This document shows positions 12,218 through 21,499 of a stretch of 64,000 nt of DNA, in pieces (the stretch's first letter is position 1; each line of letters opens with the position of its first letter). The position numbers were made by a program, and so were the translations under genes. The notes beneath the pieces were generated by a model that worked only from the letters and a program-made list of their open reading frames with translations, was not told the origin of the DNA and ran no database searches. The stretch is from Channallabes apus. Lineage: Eukaryota > Chordata > Actinopteri > Siluriformes > Clariidae. The stretch is taken from contig CM060131.1 in the NCBI GenBank assembly GCA_030522415.1, positions 4,420,203-4,484,202 on the forward strand, in the 5' to 3' direction.

Positions 12218-14622
12218 TAACCTCCCTGTCTCTTTACTTTCTCTAAGGTGAAAAATGTGAGATTGACATTAATGAATGTGAGAGCAGCCCATGTCATCAT
12301 GGTGGCACCTGCATTGACCAGTCCGATGGTTTCATCTGTCACTGCCCACCTGGCTGGGTGGGCGGGGCTTGTGAGATCCGTAAGTTAAAACCTTTAATAT
12401 TAATTTTATGTTGACGCAGGGATGTAGACGGGCAAATGTACCCCTGTTAGAGTGCTTAGGTGACATTTTCCTCAATAGACTGGGTTTGTTATGGGGAAAC
12501 TAAGATAAATCCTCTTATTTGGTGCCAATTAAAAGGTCAAAAGCACAATCATACAGTATGTGCGATGTAAGGGTAGATCGCTGGATTTGGTTTTGCTAAA
12601 CATTTTACTCGAGCGTTGATATTCGTTGGAAATGTATCCTGGAACATGTGTGTCAGGGCTTTCAACAGATGTCGGTGTAATAGTCAGAGTGGCCTGTTGA
12701 ATGCAATGTTTGTGGCAAGCACTGTGTGATTTTTCATTCCCTCTGTGACTTCTGTAGGTCTTTGTGTGTTTGCATCCAAGGAAAGGCGAAGGTTTACAGT
12801 ATTTTCTCCATCTTGGAGAGTGATTGATTAGTGGGACAGCGCCATCACCAATTAATCCTTCTTAAGTGCTTCTACAGTACATGCTGTGCGTATTGCAGGG
12901 GATTTAGGGGTATAAGGGGTATGTTTTTGGCCAACTAGCTGTTGATGAAATGATCTGCCATGTGGGAGACAATCAGTTCTGTAACCAAAACATCCCTTCC
13001 TGAGTTCTGTACTGGTTTGGTTCAATTATGATGAGAAACGAGAGTGTTTTGTCCACTGTGACTGATTGAGGCACGACTCAACTACTCTCCAGTTCCAGAG
13101 AGTGAGACCTTGGCTTGGTGTTGCACTGGTAGAAAGCATGTTGAGAGCAACCACAATCTTGCCTATGCTGTTCTTGTTCCTCCTCTCTTGTTGTCATTTG
13201 TCCTAAATGCATGGGCTTTATGGCACTTGTTCTGTAGCAATATAGTGGCTGTGTTCCGGCTTTTTATTAGGGTGTGTTGGACATGTCAATCAGGCTCATC
13301 TCGGCATACCAATTCAATACGCAGATCAGGTCACAGAAAGCAAAGTCAAAAAAGGTAATTAGACAAATGTCAGGTGATCAATATCACATAGGTAATGCAA
13401 ACGTGGAAAAAGTCAAATACTATAGTAACATTGAACAGGAACTAGGCTTAGGAATGAACTGGTGAAATGTCAATCATTACTGTTATTAATGAGAGAGTGA
13501 AAGCTGGGAATTGGGCTTCTTGTGGCAAATTATTTAGGTACTGTTATGTTCTGGGAATTAAAATTACGTTCAAATTCCGGCATGTTCCGGTAGCTTCTCA
13601 TTTCTTAAATAACCATGATGGAAGTTGTGTTCCATATGATAAATACTGAAAATGTATGCAAATAAAAACATTTAGGGGACTTTTTGTTTGTCTTGTGTTT
13701 TTGTTATAAACACAAATATAAGACTATATTTAAATAATTTTTTAAAGGTTTTATAAAGAGAAAAAAAATTATTCCTATGCGCAATTTAAAAAAAGTCAGA
13801 AATGCTCGCTCAGTTATAAATACAGTATTTATATTTTCACATCTTCTGCTGAAGTGTATTATTGCACTTATTATATTGCTTTCATTCTTTGCTTTGTACC
13901 ACCAGATCTGCAGTGGAAGGCATCTCGTACGGTTGATTCTCTCCCTAGCGTGCCACGTCACTCTCTCTACATCATCATCGGCGCGCTGTGTGTAGCCTTC
14001 GTCCTCATGCTCATCATCCTCATTGTTGGAATCTGCCGCATCAGCCGTATCGAGTATCAGGCATCGTCTCGTCATGCCTACCAGGAGTTTTATAACTGTC
14101 GCAGCATTGACAGTGACTTCAGCAATGCGATTGCCTCCATACGCCATGCTCGGTACATCATCAACTAATAGCATACACTCATCTCTTCACATATTTGTAC
14201 ATATCTCAGTGTTCAGGGATCACATAGTACAACATTTATTGATCATCATGTAGAAAGTGAATTACACTCTACACAAAGTCAAGCCAGGTAATATAGATGG
14301 ATAGAGTGATCAAGATAAAGTGATGCAGAGAACAAAGAAACATAGACAGAGCAAAGTGAGAAAGAGAAAGAGAGAGAAACAAACATACAATTAAAAAAAG
14401 TGCACATGCAGGTAAAGAGACAGACACAAAGAGAAACAGAAGAGAGGGGGAGGGGGACATGTTGATTGCGTTTGGTGAATTATATTTTAATATTTTATTA
14501 TTTTGTTCAGGTTTGGGAAGAAATCTCGTCCAGCAATGTATGATGCCACACCCATCAACTATGAAGACTTCAGTCCCGATGACAAACCACTTGTCACACT
14601 CATTAAAACTAAAGATCTGTAA
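2444..14622 (+). CDS. dner: dner, Delta/Notch-like EGF repeat-containing receptor (5' partial; 12 exons)
   Basis: Single-pass membrane protein with tandem EGF repeats, known in vertebrates as a neuronal, dendrite-targeted Notch-pathway ligand. Coding exons: 2444-2737, 2839-2933, 4363-4526, 4607-4755, 5325-5478, 6207-6320, 7116-7346, 11776-11898, 12035-12148, 12248-12379, 13906-14152, 14511-14622. All junctions are GT-AG, phases agree throughout, and they join to 642 codons plus TAA. The product has nine EGF repeats (the human protein has ten), a non-EGF linker after the first, a roughly 24-residue hydrophobic helix in the exon at 13906, and a tail with YQEF (a YxxPhi-type sorting motif) ending in [10 protein letters not shown]. 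The tail and the run of EGF repeats match my memory of human DNER (737 residues), so the missing part is about 90 residues: signal peptide and first EGF, upstream of the window. The acceptor before FVADPC at 2444 rules out a start here. Identification is from recall, not alignment. Confidence 0.96.
2839..2933 (+). CDS. dner: dner exon, non-EGF linker (likely exon 3)
   Basis: Acceptor gtacag, donor AAA/gtaagt, 95 bases, phase 0 to 2. Encodes [12 protein letters not shown] onward to DIAEGTAVK. The segment has no EGF cysteine pattern and corresponds to the poorly conserved region between the second and third EGF repeats of human DNER. The intron before it is only 101 bases. Confidence 0.88.
3375..3743 (+). 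mobile_element. tRNA-derived SINE, GAAT-tailed family, full length with TSD
   Basis: Complete copy with A and B boxes and a GAATGAATGAATGAA tail. It is flanked by an 11-base target-site duplication TATACATACAT at 3364-3374 and 3744-3754, which fixes both ends. Sits in the dner intron between the exons at 2839 and 4363. Confidence 0.92.
3756..4243. mobile_element. degraded non-autonomous Tc1-like element
   Basis: Begins near ATTAAACGTATGCGGACA and ends near GTGTCCACATGCTTTTGGAA, diverged inverted ends of the family at 26467. The interior (TTTCCAAAGTTGGTGTGGAA, CTGACCTCACTAATGCCCT) matches that copy's interior. No open frame. Confidence 0.65.
4363..4526 (+). CDS. dner: dner exon, non-EGF segment (likely exon 4)
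   Basis: Acceptor gtgtgtag, donor ATCA/gtaag, 164 bases, phase 2 to 1. Encodes [20 protein letters not shown] then RCSVSDG and [10 protein letters not shown], parallel to the human stretch ILLWKVTATGFQQCSLIDG and LALGNNHFI. It contains a possible N-glycosylation site, NVS. The following intron is only 80 bases. Confidence 0.92.
4607..4755 (+). CDS. dner: dner exon, linker end and EGF start (likely exon 5)
   Basis: Acceptor gtgtgtag, donor TCTGTG/gtaaga, 149 bases, phase 1 to 0. Encodes VLRIGAPSG, a beta-rich stretch [16 protein letters not shown], and the first half of an EGF repeat ([16 protein letters not shown]) completed by the exon at 5325. Confidence 0.92.
5030..5180 (-). mobile_element. 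Tc1-like transposon relic
   Basis: CCCACAAACAGCTCAATAGG followed by GACTGTGCTGGCCACTTC resembles the antisense of the [11 protein letters not shown] region of Tc1 transposases, as in the copy at 36100-36160. Too decayed to bound. Confidence 0.45.
5325..5478 (+). CDS. dner: dner exon, EGF repeats (likely exon 6)
   Basis: Acceptor gtgttgcag, donor CACCAG/gtgtgt, 154 bases, phase 0 to 1. Completes one EGF ([14 protein letters not shown]) and encodes most of the next ([14 protein letters not shown] to YTCTCSPG). The split glycine codon at the donor is the phase-1 boundary typical of EGF modules. NGT is a possible N-glycosylation site. Confidence 0.95.
5479..6206. other. dner intron with G-rich tract, no gene seen
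   Basis: Contains a G-rich tract at 5597-5644 with four or more G runs and a final 14-G run (quadruplex-prone on the coding strand), a short TAA repeat near 6026-6042 and a C run near 6163-6174. Otherwise AT-rich intron. Confidence 0.55.
6207..6320 (+). CDS. dner: dner exon, EGF repeat (likely exon 7)
   Basis: Acceptor ctgttacag, donor GCAGAAG/gtacac, 114 bases, phase 1 to 1. Encodes FEGQNCQ (end of one EGF) then [14 protein letters not shown] to PQCTCAE of the next. Symmetric phase-1 module. Confidence 0.95.
6321..7115. other. dner intron with CT tract at acceptor
   Basis: No gene or transposon recognised. The last 60 bases before the exon at 7116 are almost pure CT repeat (about 7055-7108), an extended polypyrimidine tract next to the acceptor. 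Confidence 0.6.
7116..7346 (+). CDS. dner: dner exon, two EGF repeats (likely exon 8)
   Basis: Acceptor catctttcag after a long CT tract, donor GTGCCAG/gtgaga, 231 bases, phase 1 to 1. Completes one EGF (YKGNVCE), then encodes a full EGF ([14 protein letters not shown] to HTC) and most of another ([13 protein letters not shown] to RCLCVP). Human DNER likewise encodes two repeats here (SSPCQNNGTC and LSPCAHGTC). Confidence 0.96.
7967..9560 (+). mobile_element. Tc1-like transposon with about 200-base TIRs, defective
   Basis: A 1,594-base element between TA dinucleotides at 7965-7966 and 9561-9562. Ends are inverted repeats: GTGGCTTGCAAAAGTATTCG on the left and its complement ending TTGCAAGCCACTG on the right, extending about 160-200 bases inward. 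The interior encodes a broken transposase (8324-9343). Length, TA target and long TIRs fit Tc1/mariner. Confidence 0.93.
8324..9343 (+). pseudogene. Tc1-like (DD34E) transposase pseudogene
   Basis: Opens with [20 protein letters not shown] and the helix-turn-helix [15 protein letters not shown], then shifts frame near 8430. There is a stop just after [14 protein letters not shown] sequence near 8717 and at least one more frame change near 8930. The catalytic triad can still be seen: WSDE near 8776, FQQDNDPKH at about 9044, and [11 protein letters not shown] at about 9139. The last 128 codons (8957-9343) are intact. Not translatable as a whole, so the copy is dead. Confidence 0.88.
9561..10868. 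other. dner intron, unrecognised sequence
   Basis: No exon or known repeat recognised. A 123-codon open frame on - at 10511-10882 has no motif I know and partly overlaps a transposon relic; treated as chance. Confidence 0.45.
11003..11402. mobile_element. hAT-type MITE with 8-base TSD
   Basis: Inverted ends CAGTGGTTCTCAAACT and (complement) CAGTGGTTCCCAAACTGG, flanked by perfect 8-base duplications CTCTATGA at 10995-11002 and 11403-11410, the hAT signature. The subterminal GCGACCCC motif recurs at both ends. No coding capacity. Contains a SINE fragment. Confidence 0.9.
11150..11332 (+). mobile_element. 5'-truncated SINE, GAAT-tailed family
   Basis: Starts mid-element at CTAAATTGCCCATAGTGTGT and runs through CCTGTCCAGGGTGTACCCCG to AAATGAATGAATGAATGAAT. 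5' truncation fits reverse transcription from the 3' end. Inserted inside the hAT MITE. Confidence 0.85.
11776..11898 (+). CDS. dner: dner exon, EGF repeat (likely exon 9)
   Basis: Acceptor cctctcag, donor TATACAG/gtacac, 123 bases, phase 1 to 1. Encodes [18 protein letters not shown], nearly identical to human, then the rest of an EGF to ECVCTSQYT. Preceded by a 4.4-kb intron filled with transposons. Confidence 0.97.
12035..12148 (+). CDS. dner: dner exon, EGF repeat (likely exon 10)
   Basis: Acceptor gttttatag, donor TACACAG/gtacgt, 114 bases, phase 1 to 1. Encodes [15 protein letters not shown] to [13 protein letters not shown] is a possible N-glycosylation site. Confidence 0.95.
12163..12211. 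repeat. GT/GA microsatellite filling a 99-base dner intron
   Basis: The (GT)n then (GA)n tract takes up about half of intron 12149-12247, leaving only a short polypyrimidine region before the acceptor at 12246-12247. Confidence 0.9.
12248..12379 (+). CDS. dner: dner exon, last (calcium-binding type) EGF repeat (likely exon 11)
   Basis: Acceptor tttctctaag, donor GAGATCC/gtaagt, 132 bases, phase 1 to 1. Encodes [15 protein letters not shown] to WVGGACEI. The DINEC start is the usual calcium-binding EGF signature. It is the membrane-proximal repeat. Confidence 0.96.
12380..13905. other. dner intron, no gene seen
   Basis: Unique-looking intron sequence without recognised repeats or exons. Open frames of 60-82 codons here have no recognisable motif. 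Confidence 0.55.
13906..14152 (+). CDS. dner: dner exon, juxtamembrane, transmembrane helix and cytoplasmic start (likely exon 12)
   Basis: Acceptor gtaccaccag, donor CATGCTCG/gtacat, 247 bases, phase 1 to 2. Encodes HLQWKAS, the juxtamembrane PRHSLYIII, a hydrophobic helix ending [14 protein letters not shown], then [20 protein letters not shown]. Nearly identical to human DNER. The donor is weak (CG/gtacat); reading through it adds YIIN and a stop ending at 14167. Confidence 0.97.
14511..14622 (+). CDS. dner: dner terminal coding exon (likely exon 13)
   Basis: Acceptor tttgttcag, 112 bases, ends with TAA at 14620-14622. Encodes [11 protein letters not shown], then [18 protein letters not shown] and the end TKDL, matching the human DNER carboxyl terminus almost residue for residue. 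This fixes the transcription direction and the 3' end of the coding region. Confidence 0.97.
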
Positions 14623-14670
14623 ATCACATGCGCATGCACACATGTCAATCTGCTCTCTCTCTCTTGCACA

Positions 14671-14757
14671 CCCACACACCCCCCCACCCCCATCGCCCTC
14701 CACCCCCCACACACACACACCTACACACACACACACCCACCCACACACCTACACACC

Positions 14758-14793
<36 letters not shown>

Positions 14794-14872
14794 AACACCT
14801 ACCCACACACACACACACACACACACCCACACCCCCCCACACACACCTAAACACCTACCCACACACACACAA
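14671..14872. repeat. CA-rich compound microsatellite after the dner stop
   Basis: About 200 bases of CA repeat interrupted by CCCC and CTACC/CTAAACACCTACC units, beginning 50 bases after the dner stop codon, so probably within the 3' UTR. Confidence 0.9.
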
Positions 14873-15592
14873 ATCCAGCCTTTCCAATTAGCAGATGTCG
14901 ACCATTAAGTATTAACTGACCTTAATAAGCATCTTATTGAAAAAAATATATTTAAACTATAAAAGACACTATTTAGATGAACTTTGATATTAAATAGATC
15001 TATTTTAACACTAATAGACCTAATCAGCTTAAACTTTTGTGTTTTATAGTTGTATATATCAGTAAGAGCCTTGCAGTAATTGTTTATGTATTTGCAGAAA
15101 GAATATGAAAATATGAAAAACATAAGTGTTCCTAATATGCACACTTACTGTAGATGTCGTCTCCTTCAGTACAGCACTGGTAATTATAGGCTGTAATTCT
15201 GGCTTTGTTCCAAACACGATTAGTGTTCTTACTAGAAGGCTTCGTCCAAAAGCTAATTTACGTTCTAATGAATCTTCATTCATTGTGAGGGAGTGTTTGT
15301 ATTACCCACAATGCACTATGGTGTTTAACACTAAGAACTAGCTGCTAGCAATAGGAGTTAATTTTACACAAGTAACCTTATGTTTGAGTATCTAATGAAA
15401 TGAAGCATAAAGTTTCATAATGTATCTGTATAACATTTGGCTAAAGATATTTAATTTAATGTCCCTTTCAGGCTTTAGCTGAGTGATTTAAGTACTGCAT
15501 ATGATAGTACAAAATTGTGCTGGTCCCCCTTGACATCATCGGTACAAGCAGGTCCTTAATTTACAAGTTACAGTCGTGAGGTAGTTTGCAGT

Positions 15593-15680
15593 GGTGATGG
15601 GAAGTTCGGATCATTTTTACAGACTCGGATCTTTAAGTCTCGTTCAGCAGAATCTTTTTCCGAAATCTTAATTTCTTTAA
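15593..15680 (+). mobile_element. DNA-transposon end fragment
   Basis: GTGATGGGAAGTTCGGATCA and TCTTTAAGTCTCGTTCAGCA resemble a terminal region common in teleost non-autonomous elements. Only one end is seen. Confidence 0.4.
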
Positions 15681-15797
15681 TTTTAGCAAAATGTAATTAC
15701 AATTTTACGTGTTACTTCCCTAACATCTACTACTTACGCAAATGCTGATCACACAACAAACAAGACAAAAATATAAACTTATGAGAAAAAGAAAAGA

Positions 15798-15834
15798 TTA
15801 ATTAATTAATTAATTAATTAATTAATTAATTAAA
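15798..15834. repeat. (TTAA)n microsatellite
   Basis: Nine tandem ATTA units, self-complementary. Confidence 0.9.
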
Positions 15835-17060
15835 AGATTAGGCATTGTCATTAATGTTACACGTACACTGTCTCTTGATGTACCAAGTATTGGCGGTAGC
15901 TATTGCTAATTACTAAGCTAGCTATTTCTTAGCAATTTACATTTAGTTACATCAGCTAGGTGACTATTTTGAATATTTTAAAGATATGAGCTAATTAACT
16001 AAGTATGTTTAGATACCAAACTCAAGTGGCAGTCCCAAGTGACTTGTTACCCTTCAGTAAACCGTTACCTATTTTCTATTCATTAAAATACATTTTAGCA
16101 TCCTTGACATCAGAACAGGTGTTTCAATTAGTGTTATGTCTAATAAGAACACTTGAAATTAAACTTTTTGGACAAAGCTTTTGCAAGTGTAAAAAGAAGC
16201 TCTAGGCTGCCTTAAACATTGCATGATTAGATTTAATGCATTCACAGTTAAATTATTTGTAAGTTGTTGAATGTTTATCCAGTGATCTCTTTGCCAGAGT
16301 CTTGTGCAATCCTGGTGGTAGAAGAATGTTAAGTGCCATTGTATTGTAAACAACTGCTTTTTAACACTAACGTTCATTTGCTTTGTTTGACTGAATTCAT
16401 GCACTATAACTACTTATGTAGCTATGATTTAACTATCATGTCCAAAATCATACTATACATCCAATTCCCTACAAAGTGAACTATGTAAAGGAACATCATC
16501 CCACTAAAGTGCATTGTAGGATTTTACTAAGATCACTACGTACATATTTTCCACTGCACTTGCCTCCAGCATTTTACTTTGTAGTGAATATGGAATGTTT
16601 TGGACCTTTGCTCAGCTTTAATAATCTTTAAACGTTTTTTTTTTTTTTTATTATTAAATGTTAATCTTGTTTTCCTCTATACATTCTGTCCTTCATAAGT
16701 AAAAATTAGGAAACAATAGCTTTGTTGTCTATGAGCCGAAACTAACATGTTCGATAGACTAATCCATGATGCATACTGTGCAGTGTGAGGGCTTAGAGAT
16801 CAAGTTTAAAAAAAAATATGACATATATGTGGTTTTTCATCATTAAAGGTTTAAATGTGTCTTTTCTTTATTTTTATTTTATTTAATTTTTTTGAGAAAG
16901 GTGCAAAGGATATTAAAGAAACTGCTGCTCTTGGTCTCAAGGAGTAACTTAAAAGGCAATAAAGATCAAGGGGTGATAAATGGTATTTATATGAGACATC
17001 AAAATTCCAGTTTATTTACAAATGTAGCTAAATGAGCTGGAAGGAAATCTCACTATAGAC

Positions 17061-17062
<2 letters not shown>

Positions 17063-17153
<91 letters not shown>
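17063..17153. repeat. (AAT)n(AAC)n compound trinucleotide microsatellite
   Basis: About 18 AAT units change abruptly to about 11 AAC units and back to AAT. Confidence 0.92.
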
Positions 17154-18987
17154 AATAGGAAAACCTCAAAATTTATTTTGTATTACCTTCATTCAATTTC
17201 AGGAGATTTGTGTAATGATTTTCATCACACAATGAAAATGGATGGATTTTCTAATTATTTATATTATCTCAAGTGAAATGGCGCTGAACTGTAAATGGTA
17301 GTTCTTAAAGTTTTATTTAACCTCACGATTATTCTATCATTTTGCAATCTGTTGGAATCACAACAAAAATTTTAAACAGATAAAAGTGATTAAACACATC
17401 ATTATGCAAAAGAGCAGTAAGTACCATGTTACTGATTTATTGATTTATTGATGTCATTGATGTCACTATTTACCTCTACAAATTGGTTACAATCAACAAA
17501 AGAAGACTTGAGCCAGTTCCCTTATCTCCTACAATTTTTTCCTAATCCATCAAAAAAAACTACATAACAACAAAACCCCCTTCTCTTCCCTCTTTCACCC
17601 TCCTCCATTTTGAATTTCCTCCACACCTTGGGCTGTACACCTTGGTACAATTATAGTGAGATGATCATGTACAGTAGTTAATTATCATATCATGTTTTGA
17701 TTTTAATTAGGGATTTCAGAGCACCAGTCTGGGATCTTCTATAATAGAATTCCAGGAAGAAGATATACAGTATAACCCTCCAAAATGAAATCTGAATTTG
17801 TTGGTCTTTGGAATCTGACTGCATTATGTTTTTGGCTGGTCTGTTCATGTATCTGTGTGTCCATTTGTCTGTGTGCTTGAATATTGTAGGATTCATGTGG
17901 AATTATCATTTTAAACAGCAGATCAATTGATTAGATTTTTAAATGAGGTCAAAGGTCAAATGTTTCAAATAGTTTTTTGTTAGTGGCCTTTAATAAATTT
18001 AATTATCTCTTTTTAAATACTTTGTAGAATCTGTATATTTTCATTAGGGATAGAAAGAATATTGTAATTCATCACAATAAGTATTGCTTAGACTTAATAT
18101 GTATTGTGTGGTCCTCATATACCAGAAACTTTTTTAGTTAAGATAAGATGAAGTGTTATGGATCTGAAACATTTAGCATTTTGTGAAACTTGCCAAATGT
18201 GTGTAATATACCAGTGCTAAGAGCACAAACATACAGCTAACATATGCCATTATATCGATGACTCAATCTTGAGTTAATACACGCTCTCTTACCAGTTCTG
18301 GAGGAAGTTCATCGTGATTTTAAATAATACATCATGTGTACATGTACACGCACAAACACACAAATACATATGAATGTGCAATGAAGAATGATGGAGAATG
18401 CAGGATTCAGAAACACATCAAAAGCTACTGGTTTCAAAACTGCGAAAAAAAAACCTCCCATAGTAGCCAGCTATTTAAAAAAACAGCAGAATTATTTTGC
18501 AATAATCAACAAGTAAAAAACAATGAATGGTTTCTACCCTGGGCTTATTAGTCCACTATTTCCTTTGACTTAACACATTGACCAGGTATGCTACAATAAT
18601 ATTTGTATTAATATTATCGCCAGCTTGATATATAATATAAAGCACATATTTATGTGTTCATTCATTTGCCATATTTGAACAGGCTGAGCCTTTTATTTAA
18701 ACACTGGAAGAGCTAGAAAATAAGCAAAACTCAGAAAATGAGACGTACACTAATGTACGTACACTAACAACATATTTTTCTTGCAAACAAACATTATACC
18801 AAATATTTTCTCAAGATAACTTCTAGTATGTGCAGAGTGTAGAAATATAAAGATCATCTGATCATAGTGGGTCTCAGTATTCGGCAACCACACCCTCAGA
18901 TGAGTAACAACATATAACATTTTTCATCATATCATTATTTATTTCACAAAAATTAAGCTAAAAATCAAACATGTCGGCAATACTGAG

Positions 18988-19470
18988 TACCCCTTTACTG
19001 CTTCCACAGGATTTAAGAGGGTAAGAGGCAGACAGGTCCTGCTAATCATCAGCCCTTGTTGAATTGATAAAAGGCAATGTAGATTATGGATGTAGATATA
19101 AAAGCAGAAGTTTTGGCAGTTTCCTGGTCTGGCGCATTCAGGTGCATGTTAACACAATGGCAAGAGGGAAAGACATAAGCAGTGGCGGTTCTACACTCAA
19201 TTGCTCCCCGGGCGAGACTCCCTCCCTGGTTGAAATTGGGTCATGCAACAGGACAATGACCAGCAAATCTACATCAAAATGGCTGAAAAATAAAAGAATT
19301 AAGGTTTTGGAGGGGCCTACTGTAGTTAAAGTCCAGAACCCAACCCCATTGAAATGCTGTAGTTGGACCTTAATAGAAACCACAATAAACTGTAGAGAAG
19401 AATGGGACATCATTTCTCCACAATGAGGTCAGAGACTGATAAAGTCATACAGGAAACGATCACTTCAAGT
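18988..19470 (+). pseudogene. Tc1-like transposon relic, same family as 60532
   Basis: Begins CCCCTTTACTGCTTCCACAG, also found in complement near 61380, and shares AGAAGTTTTGGCAGTTT and TCTGGCGCATTCAG with the 60.5-kb copy. The interior keeps CAACAGGACAATGACCAGC (QQDND) and a later NPIEMLW-like stretch with stops between. An unrelated CAGTGGCGGTTCTA segment interrupts it near 19182. Confidence 0.72.
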
Positions 19471-19769
19471 TTAGCATTGCTGCTAAAGCCAGATCTACAT
19501 GCTATTCAACACACACACACACACACACACGATATGAAGTATGACATGTATGATACTCAGACTTTTTCCTTATCTTTCTACCTCTTAGTTCTATTAGTTT
19601 AGTTTTCTATTAGTTATTTTAGCACTAAAATAGTAGATTTTCTTATGTATGGGTGATTACATTAAAAATAATAGATTTTCTTATGTATGGCTGCTGATTA
19701 TCAGACACAATCTTACAGATTTCATATTTTCATATATTTTCATCTGTTTAGAGATCCTCTATGATCCGC

Positions 19770-21103
19770 TGCCCACTGGATGCGAGCTGAGCTGCATGTT
19801 CAAAGCAACCCGTACATGCCAAGCCTGTTCCTCGTCAACTCAGGGTTTCTTCAACAAGATGGATGAGTTCAGATCAAGAACCACACTGAACTTCGTGTTG
19901 ATCATCATAACGACTTTGGCTGAATCAAAATGTACCAGACACTGCTATTATGTTAGCCAGTTGCAGACACGACTATGTGTTCTGGGAAGAGCAGAGGAGG
20001 AGGATTATGTGTTTATGTAAACAACAGATGGTGCACAGCCATGGACATGATCGTCAAGCGCTGCTGCCCAAATTTGGAATTCCTAATTGTAAGATCCAGA
20101 CTGATTTTCTTTCTGAGGGACTTTAAGGTAATAATATTCATGGCTGTATACATTTCCATGCAAGCTAATGCTAAGCTAGCACGACAGCATCAGCTGATGA
20201 AGCACCAGGATGCTGTAATCACTGTAGCACGCAAATCAGAATCAAATCAGTCATGACAAAATTTTATGAAAATGTGGACTTTTGAACAAGTCTATACAAA
20301 CATCCCAACCATGTTAATGGCAATTTCATGTGCACACTTGAGACTATCAGATCATGTTTTCCTAAACACTGTAGAAGAAAACATCAGGACAGTACAAGTG
20401 TGGTTTGTAGCATATGCTGGTAGCCACCAAGTTGATGCTACCAGCATATGCTAACCAGCTTAAAGAAGTGTTTACCACTCATTACAACAAGCTGCAGTTA
20501 CAACATTTTCCATCATTCGACCAGTTCCCAAGAGACCAAATGTGAGTCACATCATGAGACAGCCTACAGACAAGAGGCGGAAAGTCTGGTGAAATGGTGT
20601 TTGAACAACAACTTAACACCTCTAAAACAAAGGAGATTGTCATTGACTTCAGGAGAACAAAAGCGACCATCACCCACTGCATATGTATGGTGAGGTCATT
20701 GAAAAAGTGAACAGCCTAAAGTTCTTGGAGTCTTTGTGTGAAAAATGGCTGACATGGACCTCCAACACTTCACGCCTGGTACAAAGGGTCCAACAAAGAT
20801 GTTGTGTCCTCAGAAAGCTGAAACTGAAAAAGCTGTATAGAAACATCTGGTAAATTTCTAGCGATCTACCATTGAGAGCATCGTAACAGTCTGTATAATT
20901 GTGTAGCTTTACAGCTGCACAGCCACTGAGCAAAAGGATCTGTTGGTGGACAGCACCCCAAGCTTGCATCTATACTAGCTTTAAACAACTGCCAAATTTT
21001 CAGGTCAATTAGATCCCACACTATAGACTAAGGAACAGCTTCTTTCCCCAAGCTGTGGCTTCCATCAAACCAATCCAACACAACAATATAACCAAACGCC
21101 TCA
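19770..21103 (+). pseudogene. L2/Jockey-type LINE relic, internally deleted
   Basis: Broken frames read like a non-LTR retrotransposon. An endonuclease portion has CCPNLEFLIVRSRL, then FLRDFKVIIFMAVYI and YTNIPTMLMAISCAHLRLSD. It is followed directly by a reverse-transcriptase C-terminal portion: VKWCLNNNLTP, the KEIVIDFRR-like stretch, the TWTSNTS segment, RKLKLKKLYR, and a final RNSFFPQAVASIKP. The middle (fingers and palm) is missing and several stops are present. Not functional. Confidence 0.78.
20408..20453. repeat. perfect 17-base inverted repeat
   Basis: TAGCATATGCTGGTAGC at 20408-20424 and its exact complement at 20437-20453, separated by 12 bases. Lies inside the LINE relic at the endonuclease/RT junction. 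Confidence 0.9.
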
Positions 21104-21115
21104 ATATGTCAATTT

Positions 21116-21483
21116 CATTCATTCATTCATTTTCTATACCGCTTAATCCTGTGTTCAGGGTCGCGGGGGGCCTGGAGCCTATCCCAGGAGACTTCGGGCA
21201 CTAGGCGGGGTACACCCTGGACAGGGTGCCAATCCATCGCAGGGCACACACACACACACACACTCACACACCCAATCACACACTACGGGCAATTTGGGAA
21301 CGCCAATTAGCCTAACCTGCATATCTTTGGACTGTGGGAGGAAACCGGAGTACCCGGAGGATACCCACCAAGCACGGGGAGAACATGCAAACTCCATGCA
21401 CACAGAGACGGGAATCGAGCCTGGCCGGGGAATCGAACCCGGACCCTGGAGGTGCAAGGCGATCACTACACCACTGTGCCGCC
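21116..21483 (-). mobile_element. tRNA-derived SINE, GAAT-tailed family, full length with TSD
   Basis: Reverse-oriented full copy: CATTCATTCATTCATTTTCT at the left, the A-box region ending GTGCCGCC at the right. Flanked by a 12-base duplication ATATGTCAATTT at 21104-21115 and 21484-21495. Inserted just at the 3' end of the LINE relic. Confidence 0.93.
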
Positions 21484-21499
21484 ATATGTCAATTTGTCA

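Larger units (their letters stand above)
14623..18987. other. dner 3' flank and intergenic, AT-rich
   Basis: Probably holds the dner 3' UTR. A candidate AATAAA lies at 16958-16963 and an ATTAAA near 15828. Includes a CA-rich microsatellite (14671-14872), a TTAA repeat (15798-15834), an AAT/AAC repeat (17063-17153) and a short DNA-transposon fragment at 15593-15680. No further gene seen. Confidence 0.55.

Noticed and set aside
13704..14174. 156-codon - strand frame opposite the dner transmembrane exon
   Set aside because: Antisense to a highly conserved exon and the adjoining intron; no independent support.
21179..21466. Open frames of 60-105 codons inside SINE copies (also at 31285, 45049, 22687, 3302)
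   Set aside because: The same frames recur with the SINE in every copy and have no coding constraint.
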